Positions 23,152-30,652 of a stretch of 37,558 bases of DNA are shown one piece after another. The notes under the pieces are model-generated. The model was not told the DNA's origin and searched no databases. It saw only the letters and a program-made list of their open reading frames with translations. The DNA comes from Candidatus Omnitrophota bacterium (lineage in GTDB: Bacteria; Omnitrophota; Gorgyraeia; Gygaellales; Profunditerraquicolaceae). The stretch is from contig JAQUOD010000011.1 in NCBI GenBank assembly GCA_028717245.1, forward strand, positions 1-37,558, written 5' to 3'. The translations under genes and the position numbers were made by a program. The first letter of the stretch is position 1; every line of letters begins with the position of its first letter.

Positions 23152-23578
23152 TGGATTTATCCTCGCTTTCTTCTAACCAGGTTGTCTCTGTAGACGGCTC
23201 ATGCGCCTGCTCTTCGGCTGCTGGTCCAGCCGCCGGCCCCTTATTAGGTGCGCCTCCCAGGAATTGAACGCGGTCAGCCTTTACTTCCAGGACAGAGCGC
23301 TTCTGGCCAGAGTTATCCTCCCACGAACGCGACTGGAGCCTGCCTTCAACCATAATAGGGCTTCCTTTATGTAAATATTGGTTACAGGTCTCTGCCTGTT
23401 TATTCCAGACTACTGCTGTGACAAAACAAGCCTCTTCTCTTAATTCCTGGTTTTTATCGCGGAACCTGGTGTTGACGGCAAGCCTTAAATTAGCCACTGC
23501 TGCCCCCTGCGGCGTATAGCGCAGTTCCGGGTCCTTGGTCAGGTTCCCGATAAGTATTACCTTATTAAAATTAGCCAT
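23135..23578 (-). CDS. ssb: Single-stranded DNA-binding protein SSB
   Basis: 147 residues: one OB fold (1-110; N-K-V-I-L-I-G-N-L-T-K-D-P-E-L-R-Y) and a short Gly/Ala/Pro/Glu tail. The usual acidic D-D-D-I-P-F tip is absent. The tail has an acidic W-L-E-E-S-E-D and then ends K-S-N-A-N-Q-D, the last residues being read from sequence that also encodes the rpsR start. It coats single-stranded DNA in replication and repair. It sits between rpsF and rpsR. Confidence 0.95.
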   Translation of the reverse strand: MANFNKVILIGNLTKDPELRYTPQGAAVANLRLAVNTRFRDKNQELREEACFVTAVVWNKQAETCNQYLHKGSPIMVEGRLQSRSWEDNSGQKRSVLEVKADRVQFLGGAPNKGPAAGPAAEEQAHEPSTETTWLEESEDKSNANQD

Positions 23579-23593
23579 CGTTTTCTCCTTTGA

Positions 23594-23881
23594 TTACTCT
23601 AATGCCGTAACCAGAACCCTTAAGATGTTCTCGTTTAACGCATAGGCATGGTTTATATTTACTATAGCGCCTGGTGCTACGGTAAAATTCACCAGATAAT
23701 AGACGCCCTCACGGTGTTTTTTAATCGTAAAATAGAGTTTTCTTTTTTCGGACCAGATAGCAGCGCTTGAAACTTTACCGTTATTTTTGGCCACCACATC
23801 GCCAATCTGGTCAAACAGGGTTTTCTTTTCCTCTTCAGACAAATCCGGCTTAATAATAAACATTATTTCATATTTTTTCAT
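23594..23881 (-). CDS. rpsF: 30S ribosomal protein bS6
   Basis: 95 residues, typical length. M-K-K-Y-E-I-M-F-I-I-K-P-D-L and the later G-V-Y-Y-L-V-N-F-T-V match the S6 ferredoxin-like fold. S6 pairs with S18 on the ribosome; both genes flank ssb. The start follows the pth stop directly. GGAGAAAACG precedes ssb. Confidence 0.96.
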   Translation of the reverse strand: MKKYEIMFIIKPDLSEEEKKTLFDQIGDVVAKNNGKVSSAAIWSEKRKLYFTIKKHREGVYYLVNFTVAPGAIVNINHAYALNENILRVLVTALE

Positions 23882-24457
23882 CTAATTGCTCCGTCGGTTA
23901 AAAACATTCATGCTCTCCGTTATCCCGCAAGATGCCCAGAATCCGCAGCAGTCACAGGCCTTTTCTACTATCCCCTCAATTTCTTTTTTTTCTCTTTTGG
24001 TAAAAGGCGACAAAACATATTCTGCGGCATCTTGCCTAGCTTTTCCTTGCCTGCCTATTCCGATGCGCAGCCTCGCAAATCCCTGGTTCCCCAAATAACC
24101 TATTATAGAACTTAAGCCCTTATGCCCGCCGGAAGAACCAAGCGGCCTTATCCTCAGCATGCCGAATTCCAAATCCAAATCATCGCAGACTACCAGCAAA
24201 TCCCCTAATTCTATTTTATATTTTTTAAGCAAGGCAGCTACCGCGATACCCGATAGGTTCATAAAGGTCAAAGGCTGTGCTAGGATAATATTTTTGTTTT
24301 CTATTATACCTTTACCGCTTAAAGAAAAAGTATTACTGTCTTTTTTAAGAGGAATTTTATAAATTCTACTCAGGGTTTTTATGACGGAAAAACCGATGTT
24401 GTGCCTTGAATCTATATAAATCCTTCCCGGATTTCCTAGCCCAACTATAAGTTTCAT
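23882..24457 (-). CDS. pth: Peptidyl-tRNA hydrolase
   Basis: 191 residues. Family motifs are L-I-V-G-L-G-N-P-G-R (start), D-S-R-H-N-I-G-F with catalytic His ~20, P-L-T-F-M-N-L-S-G, C-D-D-L-D-L-E-F-G and G-S-S-G-G-H-K-G-L. It releases peptides from peptidyl-tRNAs that drop off ribosomes. It is adjacent to rpsF, and rplY/ctc lies upstream as in Bacillus, here with a repeat-rich gap. Confidence 0.97.
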   Translation of the reverse strand: MKLIVGLGNPGRIYIDSRHNIGFSVIKTLSRIYKIPLKKDSNTFSLSGKGIIENKNIILAQPLTFMNLSGIAVAALLKKYKIELGDLLVVCDDLDLEFGMLRIRPLGSSGGHKGLSSIIGYLGNQGFARLRIGIGRQGKARQDAAEYVLSPFTKREKKEIEGIVEKACDCCGFWASCGITESMNVFNRRSN

Positions 24458-24463
24458 AATCCT

Positions 24464-24590
24464 GTGTAACGTTAAATGTGTAAGGTGTAATGTTGGTGTA
24501 ATGGTTTAATGTGTAATGAAAAAGACCCTTTTCCTTACACCTATCTTTTGCATTACACGCGCATTACACATTACACTATTCACATTACAC
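24464..24590. repeat. Heptamer-built inverted repeat between rplY and pth
   Basis: The left arm has GTGTAA-type heptamers at 24464, 24478, 24485, 24496 and 24511, the first ones in exact 7-nt register. The right arm has the complement (C)ATTACAC at about 24534, 24551, 24562, 24569 and 24583, again largely in 7-nt steps. The whole 127-bp interval can fold into a long imperfect hairpin. It contains no gene. Confidence 0.8.
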
Positions 24591-24600
24591 AATCCTTAGA

Positions 24601-25293
24601 TTATTTCTTCTCTTTTTCCGGCTTCTCTTCTTCGTCCTCAACGGCTACTTCCTTCTTCTCCTTAATTACCTCCGGCTCCTGTTTTTCCTCGCCTTCTGCC
24701 ACAGGGGCTACTATTTCTTCTTCCTTAATAGGCGCGCTCACCGCAAAGACAATCGCCTCCGGCGCATTTAAAACTTTGACTTGCGCGGGAAAGGTTATGT
24801 CCTTTATATGGATGCTGTCGCCGATCTTTAGCTGGCTCACATCCACTTCGATATCCTTCGGTATTTCCGTCGGCAGACATTCTACTTCTATCTCCCAGAG
24901 TATATGCTCTAAAGAGCCGCCTTCCTGCTTTACGCCGGCAGGTTCGCCCTTGGCTACCACCGGTACGTTCACCTTTATAATCTTAGTCAGGGAGATTTCA
25001 TTAAAATCCACGTGCATGACATCGCCCTTGACCGGGTCATACTGTATCTCTTTAATCAGGCAGGACCTGCCTTTTGCCTTTTTGTCATCTTTGGGTTTAA
25101 GGCTGATTACCGCGCTTTCCAAACGATGCTGGTGGATAAGCTGCAGTAATTGTTTATGGGATACCTTTATAGGCAGCGATTTCTTGCCTTGGGCATAAAT
25201 AACCGCGGGCACAAAACCCTCGCCCCTTAAATCCTTAACCTTACTCTTGCCTAACTCTTCTCTTGGCTGAATCTCCAGTGATATTTCTTCCAT
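24601..25293 (-). CDS. rplY: 50S ribosomal protein bL25 (CTC form)
   Basis: 230 residues: the N-terminal L25 5S-rRNA-binding domain (1-93), the C-terminal TL5/CTC domain (about 94-185), and a very acidic/Lys-rich tail (about 186-230, many E and K). The long form matches Bacillus Ctc, a general-stress protein. It lies between prs and pth as in the Firmicutes order. Confidence 0.95.
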   Translation of the reverse strand: MEEISLEIQPREELGKSKVKDLRGEGFVPAVIYAQGKKSLPIKVSHKQLLQLIHQHRLESAVISLKPKDDKKAKGRSCLIKEIQYDPVKGDVMHVDFNEISLTKIIKVNVPVVAKGEPAGVKQEGGSLEHILWEIEVECLPTEIPKDIEVDVSQLKIGDSIHIKDITFPAQVKVLNAPEAIVFAVSAPIKEEEIVAPVAEGEEKQEPEVIKEKKEVAVEDEEEKPEKEKK

Positions 25294-25310
25294 GGTAGTT
25301 TCTCTCTCCC

Positions 25311-26249
25311 TTAATCAAACAAACAACTCACTGATTCCTCACAGTGGATCCTCTTTATCGCTTCCCCTAAAAGGCCTGCCACGGAAAGGACTCTAACCCG
25401 CGGGTGTGTTTTGTGGCCATCCAAAGGAATACTATCGGTAATTAACAGTTCTTTTAAATCTTTGCACTTTTCTATGCGCTGTATGGCAGGCCCTGAGAGG
25501 ACGCCGTGCGTAATCGCAGCGCGCACGCTTTCGGTGCCGGCCTTATTTAATGCCTCTACTGCCTCAACCAAGGAGCTTCCCGTGGCAATCAAATCGTCTA
25601 CAATAAGGGCGTTTTTGCCTTTTACCTCGCCTAAGATATGCATTACTTCTGTTTTATTGGGCGAACCGCGCCTCTTATCTATTATCGCCAGGCCCGCGGA
25701 CATCCTCTTGGCATAGGCCCTGGCCATTTTTATGCCGCCCACATCAGGAGAGACCACCACTATATTTTTAAGCTTGAGTTTTGAAATATATTCTATAAAA
25801 ACTCCGACGGCCAGAAGATGGTCCACCGGTATATCAAAGAAACCCTGTATCTGGCCTGCGTGCAGGTCTATGGTCAGGATCCTGTCCGCCCCTGCGGTAG
25901 TCAAAAGGTTAGCCACTAATTTGGCGGTTATGGGCACGCGGGGCTGGTCTTTCCTGTCCTGCCGGGCATAGCCAAAATAAGGGATTACCGCCGTAATACG
26001 CTGGCTGGACGACCTCTTTAAGGCATCGATCATAATTAAAAGCTCCATAAGGTTATCATTTGTCGGAGGACAGGTAGGTTGGATGATAAATACGTCTTTA
26101 CCGCGCACGTTTTCGTTAATTTTTACCCGTATCTCTCCCTCGCTGAATTTTCCCACAAGGGCATCCGATAGGCTTACCTTAAGATATTTACAGATATCTT
26201 TGGCTAATTGCGGATGCGCGTTGCCGGTAAATACCGCTATCTTGTCCAT
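25311..26249 (-). CDS. prs: Ribose-phosphate pyrophosphokinase
   Basis: 312 residues. Motifs include Q-P-T-C-P-P-T-N-D-N-L-M-E-L, Y-F-G-Y-A-R-Q-D-R-K and the PRPP-binding loop I-V-D-D-L-I-A-T-G-S-S. It makes PRPP from ribose 5-phosphate and ATP for nucleotide and histidine synthesis (hisG, a PRPP user, is at 33165-34046). A short AT palindrome (26263-26281) separates it from glmU. Confidence 0.97.
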   Translation of the reverse strand: MDKIAVFTGNAHPQLAKDICKYLKVSLSDALVGKFSEGEIRVKINENVRGKDVFIIQPTCPPTNDNLMELLIMIDALKRSSSQRITAVIPYFGYARQDRKDQPRVPITAKLVANLLTTAGADRILTIDLHAGQIQGFFDIPVDHLLAVGVFIEYISKLKLKNIVVVSPDVGGIKMARAYAKRMSAGLAIIDKRRGSPNKTEVMHILGEVKGKNALIVDDLIATGSSLVEAVEALNKAGTESVRAAITHGVLSGPAIQRIEKCKDLKELLITDSIPLDGHKTHPRVRVLSVAGLLGEAIKRIHCEESVSCLFD

Positions 26250-26293
26250 ATCTTTCGCTCCTTATTTATAATTTATAAATAGTAATTTTTAAA

Positions 26294-26328
26294 TTACGAG
26301 TTACGAGTTACTAGCTTACGAGTTACGG
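26294..26328. repeat. TTACGAG heptamer tract forming the 3' end of glmU
   Basis: TTACGAG at 26294, 26301, 26308 (one change), 26316 and 26323 (last one partial). On the coding strand the unit CTCGTAA supplies the final residues V-T-R-K-L-V-T-R-N-S and the TAA stop codon of GlmU. Confidence 0.85.
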
Positions 26329-27577
26329 CTTTTATAGGCCTCGCCGGAATGCCGACAACCGTTACTCCGGCAGCAACATTCTTATTTTTCGTTACTACTG
26401 CCCCGGCGCCTGTCTTTGCGGATTTACCGATTTTAACCGGAGCGACTAATATCGTATCCGAACCGATAAGGGCTTTATCTTCTATTACCGTAATATTCTT
26501 TTTCTCGCCGTCAAAATTCGCCGTAACCGTCCCCGCCCCGATATTGACCGAGCATCCTATACGGCTATCGCCTAAATAACTGAAATGTTTTACCAGAGTT
26601 TTTCGGGAGAGTTTTGAACGCGTAATCTCAACGAAATTCCCTACTACTATATCGTCTTGCAGGTGCGTGCCCTCTCTCAAGTGGGCAAACGGGCCGACGC
26701 AACAATGTTTTCCGATTTTAACATCTTTTTCGATGACTGTAAAGGGATAAATCGTAGTATCCTCTCCGATTTGAGTGCCATAGCTTATAAAAGCAGAATC
26801 AGGGTCAATCAGGGTTACGCCCCGGCGCATTAATCCTTCATTAATCCTGCGCTGCATAATTTTATGCGCGCAAGCCAACTCCTGCCGCGAGTTGATACCC
26901 AGGGCCTCATCAATATCTGCGGTTCTTAAATTATCTACGAGATAACCTTTTTTGTAAAAGATATTCACGATGTCCGTTAAATAATATTCTTTTTTACGGT
27001 TATTGGCCTTGACGGACTTTAAGGCAGCAGCTAATTTGTCTTTATTAAAACAGATAATGCCGGTATTAATCTCCTGTATATCTTTTTGGAATTCATCCGC
27101 GTCTTTTTCTTCTATGATAGCACAGATGCTGGAATATTTATCCCTCAAGACCCTGCCGTAACCTGCTGGTTTATCCATTTTAGCGCTTAAGAGAGTAGCA
27201 TCGGAATTATTTTTTATGTGCTGCTCTAATAATTTCCTTATGGTCTCTTTCTTTAAAAGAGGGTTATCGCCATAAAGGACCAAAACCGTGCCTTTAAAAC
27301 TTTTTAATAAAGGCAGGGCGGCCTTAACGGCATCCGCTGTGCCCAGTAGCTTCTTTTGTATTGCTATTTTGATGCCGGGTTTAAGCAAGGGTTTTACTGC
27401 CTGGTATTTATATCCTAAGACAACGATAGTCTTTTTTACTTTCAGGCTAGAAACCATATCCAGGACATAGCTTAACACCGGCCTACCGCAGAGCGGATGC
27501 AGGACCTTTGGCATATCCGATTTCATCCGCGTGCTCTTACCCGCGGCTAAAATTATGACTGCGATATTACTCTTCAT
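26294..27577 (-). CDS. glmU: Bifunctional GlmU: GlcNAc-1-P uridyltransferase / GlcN-1-P acetyltransferase
   Basis: 427 residues. The N-terminal pyrophosphorylase domain has L-A-A-G-K-S-T-R-M-K-S-D-M-P-K; the C-terminal left-handed beta helix runs from about 245 and includes Y-L-G-D-S-R-I-G and N-I-G-A-G-T-V-T-A-N-F-D-G. It is slightly shorter than E. coli GlmU (456) because the C-terminal tail is replaced by repeat-encoded residues. It makes UDP-GlcNAc for peptidoglycan and for LpxA, encoded 11 kb downstream. It starts 1 nt after the 53-residue ORF. Confidence 0.96.
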   Translation of the reverse strand: MKSNIAVIILAAGKSTRMKSDMPKVLHPLCGRPVLSYVLDMVSSLKVKKTIVVLGYKYQAVKPLLKPGIKIAIQKKLLGTADAVKAALPLLKSFKGTVLVLYGDNPLLKKETIRKLLEQHIKNNSDATLLSAKMDKPAGYGRVLRDKYSSICAIIEEKDADEFQKDIQEINTGIICFNKDKLAAALKSVKANNRKKEYYLTDIVNIFYKKGYLVDNLRTADIDEALGINSRQELACAHKIMQRRINEGLMRRGVTLIDPDSAFISYGTQIGEDTTIYPFTVIEKDVKIGKHCCVGPFAHLREGTHLQDDIVVGNFVEITRSKLSRKTLVKHFSYLGDSRIGCSVNIGAGTVTANFDGEKKNITVIEDKALIGSDTILVAPVKIGKSAKTGAGAVVTKNKNVAAGVTVVGIPARPIKAVTRKLVTRNS

Positions 27578-27578
27578 C

Positions 27579-27740
27579 TTATCTGATTTCCCTTAATTTG
27601 TAATAAACGCACTTCTGTTTCTCGGTTAATGCCTTGCGCATAAAATCGTGCATCTGGCGCAGCCATTCCAGTTTTTTCTTGGGCGAAATGCCCATAAATT
27701 TAGCTAATCTTTCCTCGCGGCTTTCCCAATTAAAAATCAT
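27579..27740 (-). CDS. Small protein paired with a nucleotidyltransferase (53 aa)
   Basis: A 53-residue ORF whose ATG (27738-27740) overlaps the nucleotidyltransferase stop as ATGA, with AAAGGA 5 nt upstream. The protein is highly charged and helical, beginning M-I-F-N-W-E-S-R-E-E-R-L, with K-K-K-L-E-W-L-R-Q-M-H-D-F in the middle and no membrane segment. Similar small proteins commonly sit beside nucleotidyltransferase genes in metagenomic genomes (my recollection, not searched). It ends 1 nt before glmU. Its role as a toxin, antitoxin or cofactor is undetermined. Confidence 0.75.
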   Translation of the reverse strand: MIFNWESREERLAKFMGISPKKKLEWLRQMHDFMRKALTEKQKCVYYKLREIR

Positions 27741-28234
27741 TTAATCCTTTTTATTTTTTTTATCTTCTTTAGCTCTTCAACATCAAATTTATCTACGCTG
27801 CGCCCGGTATTCTTCTTCATCTTAATAAGGTTGTCTATGGAAATTACAGGCAATATCGTATCTTCTATCTTAATTTTTAAAGCACCCTTTTTTGCTTCTT
27901 CATAGGACACGGGGGATTCTATAATAATATCCACTTCTTTCAGATCGTCTTCCTTGTAGAAATTAAATGCCTTCATATGTTTATTATGAATCCATTCGTG
28001 CCTTAACTTTTCATTTGCTATCCCCATCGGGTCAACAGGCTGTTTTACATGATACCCTTTTCTTTTCAAGATACTTACGACTTTCCTGAGATTATCGTCG
28101 CTCATCTCAACGAGGATATCCAAATCAGCCGTGCTTCTTAAGGAACCGAGGAGATTAACAGCTATGCCGCCCACAAGCACATACTTTACCTTTTGCCTAT
28201 GGAATTCCCGCAGTATCTCTTCGTAAAGAATCAT
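27737..28234 (-). CDS. Nucleotidyltransferase-fold protein (AbiEii/MNT-like)
   Basis: 165 residues. The DNA-polymerase-beta-type nucleotidyltransferase signature is intact: G-G at 22-23, D-L-D with Asp37 and Asp39, and a third acid in V-D-I-I-I (Asp102). The family includes AbiEii/MNT-type toxin or antitoxin enzymes that nucleotidylate tRNAs or proteins. It is coupled by ATGA to the 53-aa gene, and the pair interrupts the conserved spoVG-glmU neighbourhood, right next to tRNA-Gln. The ATG is 19 nt after the tRNA 3' end with no ribosome binding site. Lys-rich C-terminus (K-K-I-K-K-I-K-R-I-K). Confidence 0.82.
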   Translation of the reverse strand: MILYEEILREFHRQKVKYVLVGGIAVNLLGSLRSTADLDILVEMSDDNLRKVVSILKRKGYHVKQPVDPMGIANEKLRHEWIHNKHMKAFNFYKEDDLKEVDIIIESPVSYEEAKKGALKIKIEDTILPVISIDNLIKMKKNTGRSVDKFDVEELKKIKKIKRIK

Positions 28235-28253
28235 GATTTAAAACGATAATCAG

Positions 28254-28324
28254 TTGCCCGGCAAGGATTCGAACCTTGACAGTCAGACCCAAATTCTGAA
28301 GTGCTACCATTACACTACCGGGCA
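28254..28324 (-). tRNA. tRNA-Gln(TTG)
   Basis: 71 nt, no encoded CCA. Acceptor TGCCCGG/CCGGGCA, discriminator A; anticodon TTG at 28290-28292 in loop ATTTGGG closed by TCAGA/TCTGA; T arm CAAGGTTCGAATCCTTG. The unstable T1-A72 pair is a glutamine-tRNA hallmark. It lies between spoVG and the nucleotidyltransferase gene. Confidence 0.95.
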
Positions 28325-28382
28325 GATCTTAATGAGACCTTCCCGCTTTTAACTATAAATTTATCCGGGCGGGATTTCGTAA

Positions 28383-28808
28383 TTAATCTAAGGCCGCCGT
28401 CGCCTGTCCTGAACTACTGGGGGCCTTTGCCTTTTCCTGCTCGTATGCTTCCAAAATTCTTTTCTGCAGATATTCCCTGAAGGACTGTGTTATAGGATGG
28501 GCAATATCTTTATGCTCCAGCTGGGCATTGGCCGAGGAGGCAGCATCGGGAGCTACCGGCCGCGGCGCCAAAGGCAGCTGCGCTGCGCACTGGTTGCAGT
28601 ATTTGGAACGCATCTCATTCTTAAAACCGCACTTCGGGCAGGGCTGTTTTATCTTACGGGAAGGCATAGCGATAAACAGGCCGCTGGTGCCCTCTATTAC
28701 TTTTATATTCCTCACCACAAAGGCATTGTCAAAGGTTACGGTGACATATGCCCTCAATTTTTTGTCCGGCGAATCCTTTAAGAATACCCTTACCTCGGTT
28801 ATCTCCAT
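28383..28808 (-). CDS. spoVG: SpoVG-family protein with an inserted zinc ribbon
   Basis: 141 residues from ATG at 28806-28808, preceded by AAGGAGGT. Residues 1-52 are the SpoVG core ([10 protein letters not shown] ... [10 protein letters not shown]). Where normal SpoVG has a few residues, this protein has a four-Cys zinc ribbon (Cys57, Cys60, Cys71, Cys74) and a Pro/Ala-rich linker, then resumes with [12 protein letters not shown] and the C-terminal helix (101-125). SpoVG proteins bind nucleic acids; a ribbon would add a second contact (inference). ispE lies just upstream, as in Bacillus. A weak CCCGC/GCGGG hairpin lies after the stop. Confidence 0.9.
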   Translation of the reverse strand: MEITEVRVFLKDSPDKKLRAYVTVTFDNAFVVRNIKVIEGTSGLFIAMPSRKIKQPCPKCGFKNEMRSKYCNQCAAQLPLAPRPVAPDAASSANAQLEHKDIAHPITQSFREYLQKRILEAYEQEKAKAPSSSGQATAALD

Positions 28809-28812
28809 GCGT

Positions 28813-29712
28813 TTACCTCCTTGCTGTCCGCGTAGCAAAAACTTTTACCATGCCATCCTTCTTCAGTTGCCTGTATAAAAACAGGGCCTCCTTTTTTGAA
28901 GAACAAATACCAAACACTGCCGGCCCGCTGCCGGACATCAAGATTGATTTCACGCCCTTGCGTAAAAGTTGCTCCCTAATCCGGCCTATTTGAGGATACA
29001 ACCTAACAGTAACCTGCTCTAAACTATTGAATAAGGATTCTCTTAATAAAGCAGAGTTTCTTGCTTTTAAGGCTAAGGTTAATATTTTAACATCCTGCCC
29101 TGGCCTTGTCAACCCTGCTTTTTTATTTTTTTCTAAGGTTTTATCCCATTTTTTATATATCAGAGGGGTAGAAACTCCGAATTTCGGCACAATTAGAATA
29201 TGCCAGAGCCGTAAACCGCTGATTGCCTTTAACGGCCTTATCTTGTCGCCGCGGCCGCATCCTTCGGCAAAGGGGTAATCATAAATAAAAAACGGCACAT
29301 CGCTGCCTATATTCGCGGCCAATCGGGCGAGTTTATTTTTACTAAGCGCGAGGCCCCAGAGTTTATTCAAACCCAAAAGCACACTCGCAGCATTGCTTGA
29401 GCCGCCGCCTAAACCTGCGGCCACAGGTATATGTTTTATGATTCTGATATCTACGCCTTGATCAATATGCAAGGCTTTGCGTAATAATTGCGCGCCGCGA
29501 TAAGCGAGGTTAGTTTGGCCTTTTGGCACAGCGGGTAAGTTACAGGTAAGCTTGATTTTTTTATCCGGGCGGGCTTTAAGGACTATTTTATCACACAGGC
29601 CTATCTTTTCAAAGACTGTTTTTATATCATGGTAGCCGTCGGAGCGGGGCTTAAGGACTTCTAAATAAAGGTTTAACTTGGCGTAGGATTTCAGGGAAAG
29701 CTTTTTTAACAC
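28813..29712 (-). CDS. ispE: 4-diphosphocytidyl-2-C-methyl-D-erythritol kinase IspE
   Basis: 299 residues of the GHMP kinase family. [11 protein letters not shown] at the start, the ATP loop [14 protein letters not shown] (about 96-109) and C-terminal [10 protein letters not shown]. It phosphorylates CDP-methylerythritol in the MEP isoprenoid pathway. It overlaps the transketolase C-terminal subunit gene by 7 nt; transketolase connects sugar phosphates to the same precursor pool. Confidence 0.96.
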   Translation of the reverse strand: MLKKLSLKSYAKLNLYLEVLKPRSDGYHDIKTVFEKIGLCDKIVLKARPDKKIKLTCNLPAVPKGQTNLAYRGAQLLRKALHIDQGVDIRIIKHIPVAAGLGGGSSNAASVLLGLNKLWGLALSKNKLARLAANIGSDVPFFIYDYPFAEGCGRGDKIRPLKAISGLRLWHILIVPKFGVSTPLIYKKWDKTLEKNKKAGLTRPGQDVKILTLALKARNSALLRESLFNSLEQVTVRLYPQIGRIREQLLRKGVKSILMSGSGPAVFGICSSKKEALFLYRQLKKDGMVKVFATRTARR

Positions 29713-30644
29713 TTAGAGGTAGTGCAGGCTAAAGCAGCCTTTTCTATATCAAGGCTGGTGAGGTTATATTCCTTCAGCAACTCATCAGGTTCACCTGACT
29801 GGCCAAATCTATTTTTTATGCCTATGCGCATAACTTTTGTGGGATGATTCTCAGCCACTACCTCATCAATGCTGGAACTTAAACCGCCTATGACCGTATG
29901 CTCTTCGCAAACGACGATTCCACGGGTCTCCTCTGCTGCCTTTAATATCGTAGCGTTATCCAAAGGCCTGATGGTATGCACATTAATCACGCGCGCCTTT
30001 ATGCCCTTGGTAAGCAGGTTCTTTGCGGCAATAAGGGCCTGGCCGGTCATAATCCCACAGGCAGCAATAGTAACATCTCTTCCTTCGGTCAAGGCCTGGG
30101 CCTTGCCGATTTTAAATTCCGGTTTATTTTCAATGGTAGCTACCTTGGGCCTGCCTAAGCGCACATAAAAGGGGCCGTTGGCGCCTGCGCACGCCAGGAT
30201 AGCCTCGCGTGTCTGTGGCCCGTCACAGGGAATGATAATATTCATATTCGGTATGGCGCGCATCAACGCCACATCCTCTAAGGCCTGGTGGCTTGAGCCA
30301 TCCGGTCCGACGGTAATCCCTGCGTGGCTGGCTACTATTTTAATATTGAAATTATTATAAGAGATAGAATTCCTCACCTGGTCCCACGCCCTGCCGGTAG
30401 CAAACATGGCAAAGGTAGAGGCGAATACTATTTTGCCGCAGCTGGCCAGGCCCGCAGCTGTCGCCATCATATTCTGTTCTGCCACGCCAAAGTTAAAAAA
30501 TCTCTCGGGGAATTCTTTAGCAAAGAGGCCGGTGCGGGTTGAGCCGGATAAATCCGCGTCAAAAACTACGATGTCTTTATTCACCCTGCCTAACTCTACT
30601 AAAGTCTGCCCATAAATATCGCGTTGGTATAACTGTTCAGCCAT
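29706..30644 (-). CDS. Transketolase, C-terminal subunit
   Basis: 312 residues covering the pyrimidine-binding (Transket_pyr) and C-terminal domains of transketolase: D-A-D-L-S-G-S-T near the start, F-N-F-G-V-A-E-Q-N-M-M, G-V-T-V-G-P-D-G-S-S-H-Q and V-V-C-E-E-H-T-V-I-G-G-L. The catalytic glutamate of the E-Q-N-M motif is present. Together with the N-terminal subunit at 31085-31903 it forms a split enzyme, as in archaea and some bacteria. Its ATG has no ribosome binding site because the left repeat arm of the cassette lies right upstream. Confidence 0.94.
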   Translation of the reverse strand: MAEQLYQRDIYGQTLVELGRVNKDIVVFDADLSGSTRTGLFAKEFPERFFNFGVAEQNMMATAAGLASCGKIVFASTFAMFATGRAWDQVRNSISYNNFNIKIVASHAGITVGPDGSSHQALEDVALMRAIPNMNIIIPCDGPQTREAILACAGANGPFYVRLGRPKVATIENKPEFKIGKAQALTEGRDVTIAACGIMTGQALIAAKNLLTKGIKARVINVHTIRPLDNATILKAAEETRGIVVCEEHTVIGGLSSSIDEVVAENHPTKVMRIGIKNRFGQSGEPDELLKEYNLTSLDIEKAALACTTSKC

Positions 30645-30652
30645 ATTAGTTA

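Noticed and set aside
24464-24590. CRISPR array
   Set aside because: Units are 7-8 nt with no spacers, and the two halves are inverted. No cas genes in the window.
26263-26281. AT-rich palindrome upstream of glmU stop as a regulatory site
   Set aside because: Composition alone makes such a palindrome likely; nothing else supports function.
14946-27361. Long antisense ORFs opposite lpxI, lpxD, prs, glmU and other genes
   Set aside because: They are shadows of well-identified minus-strand genes with no ribosome binding sites or recognisable domains.
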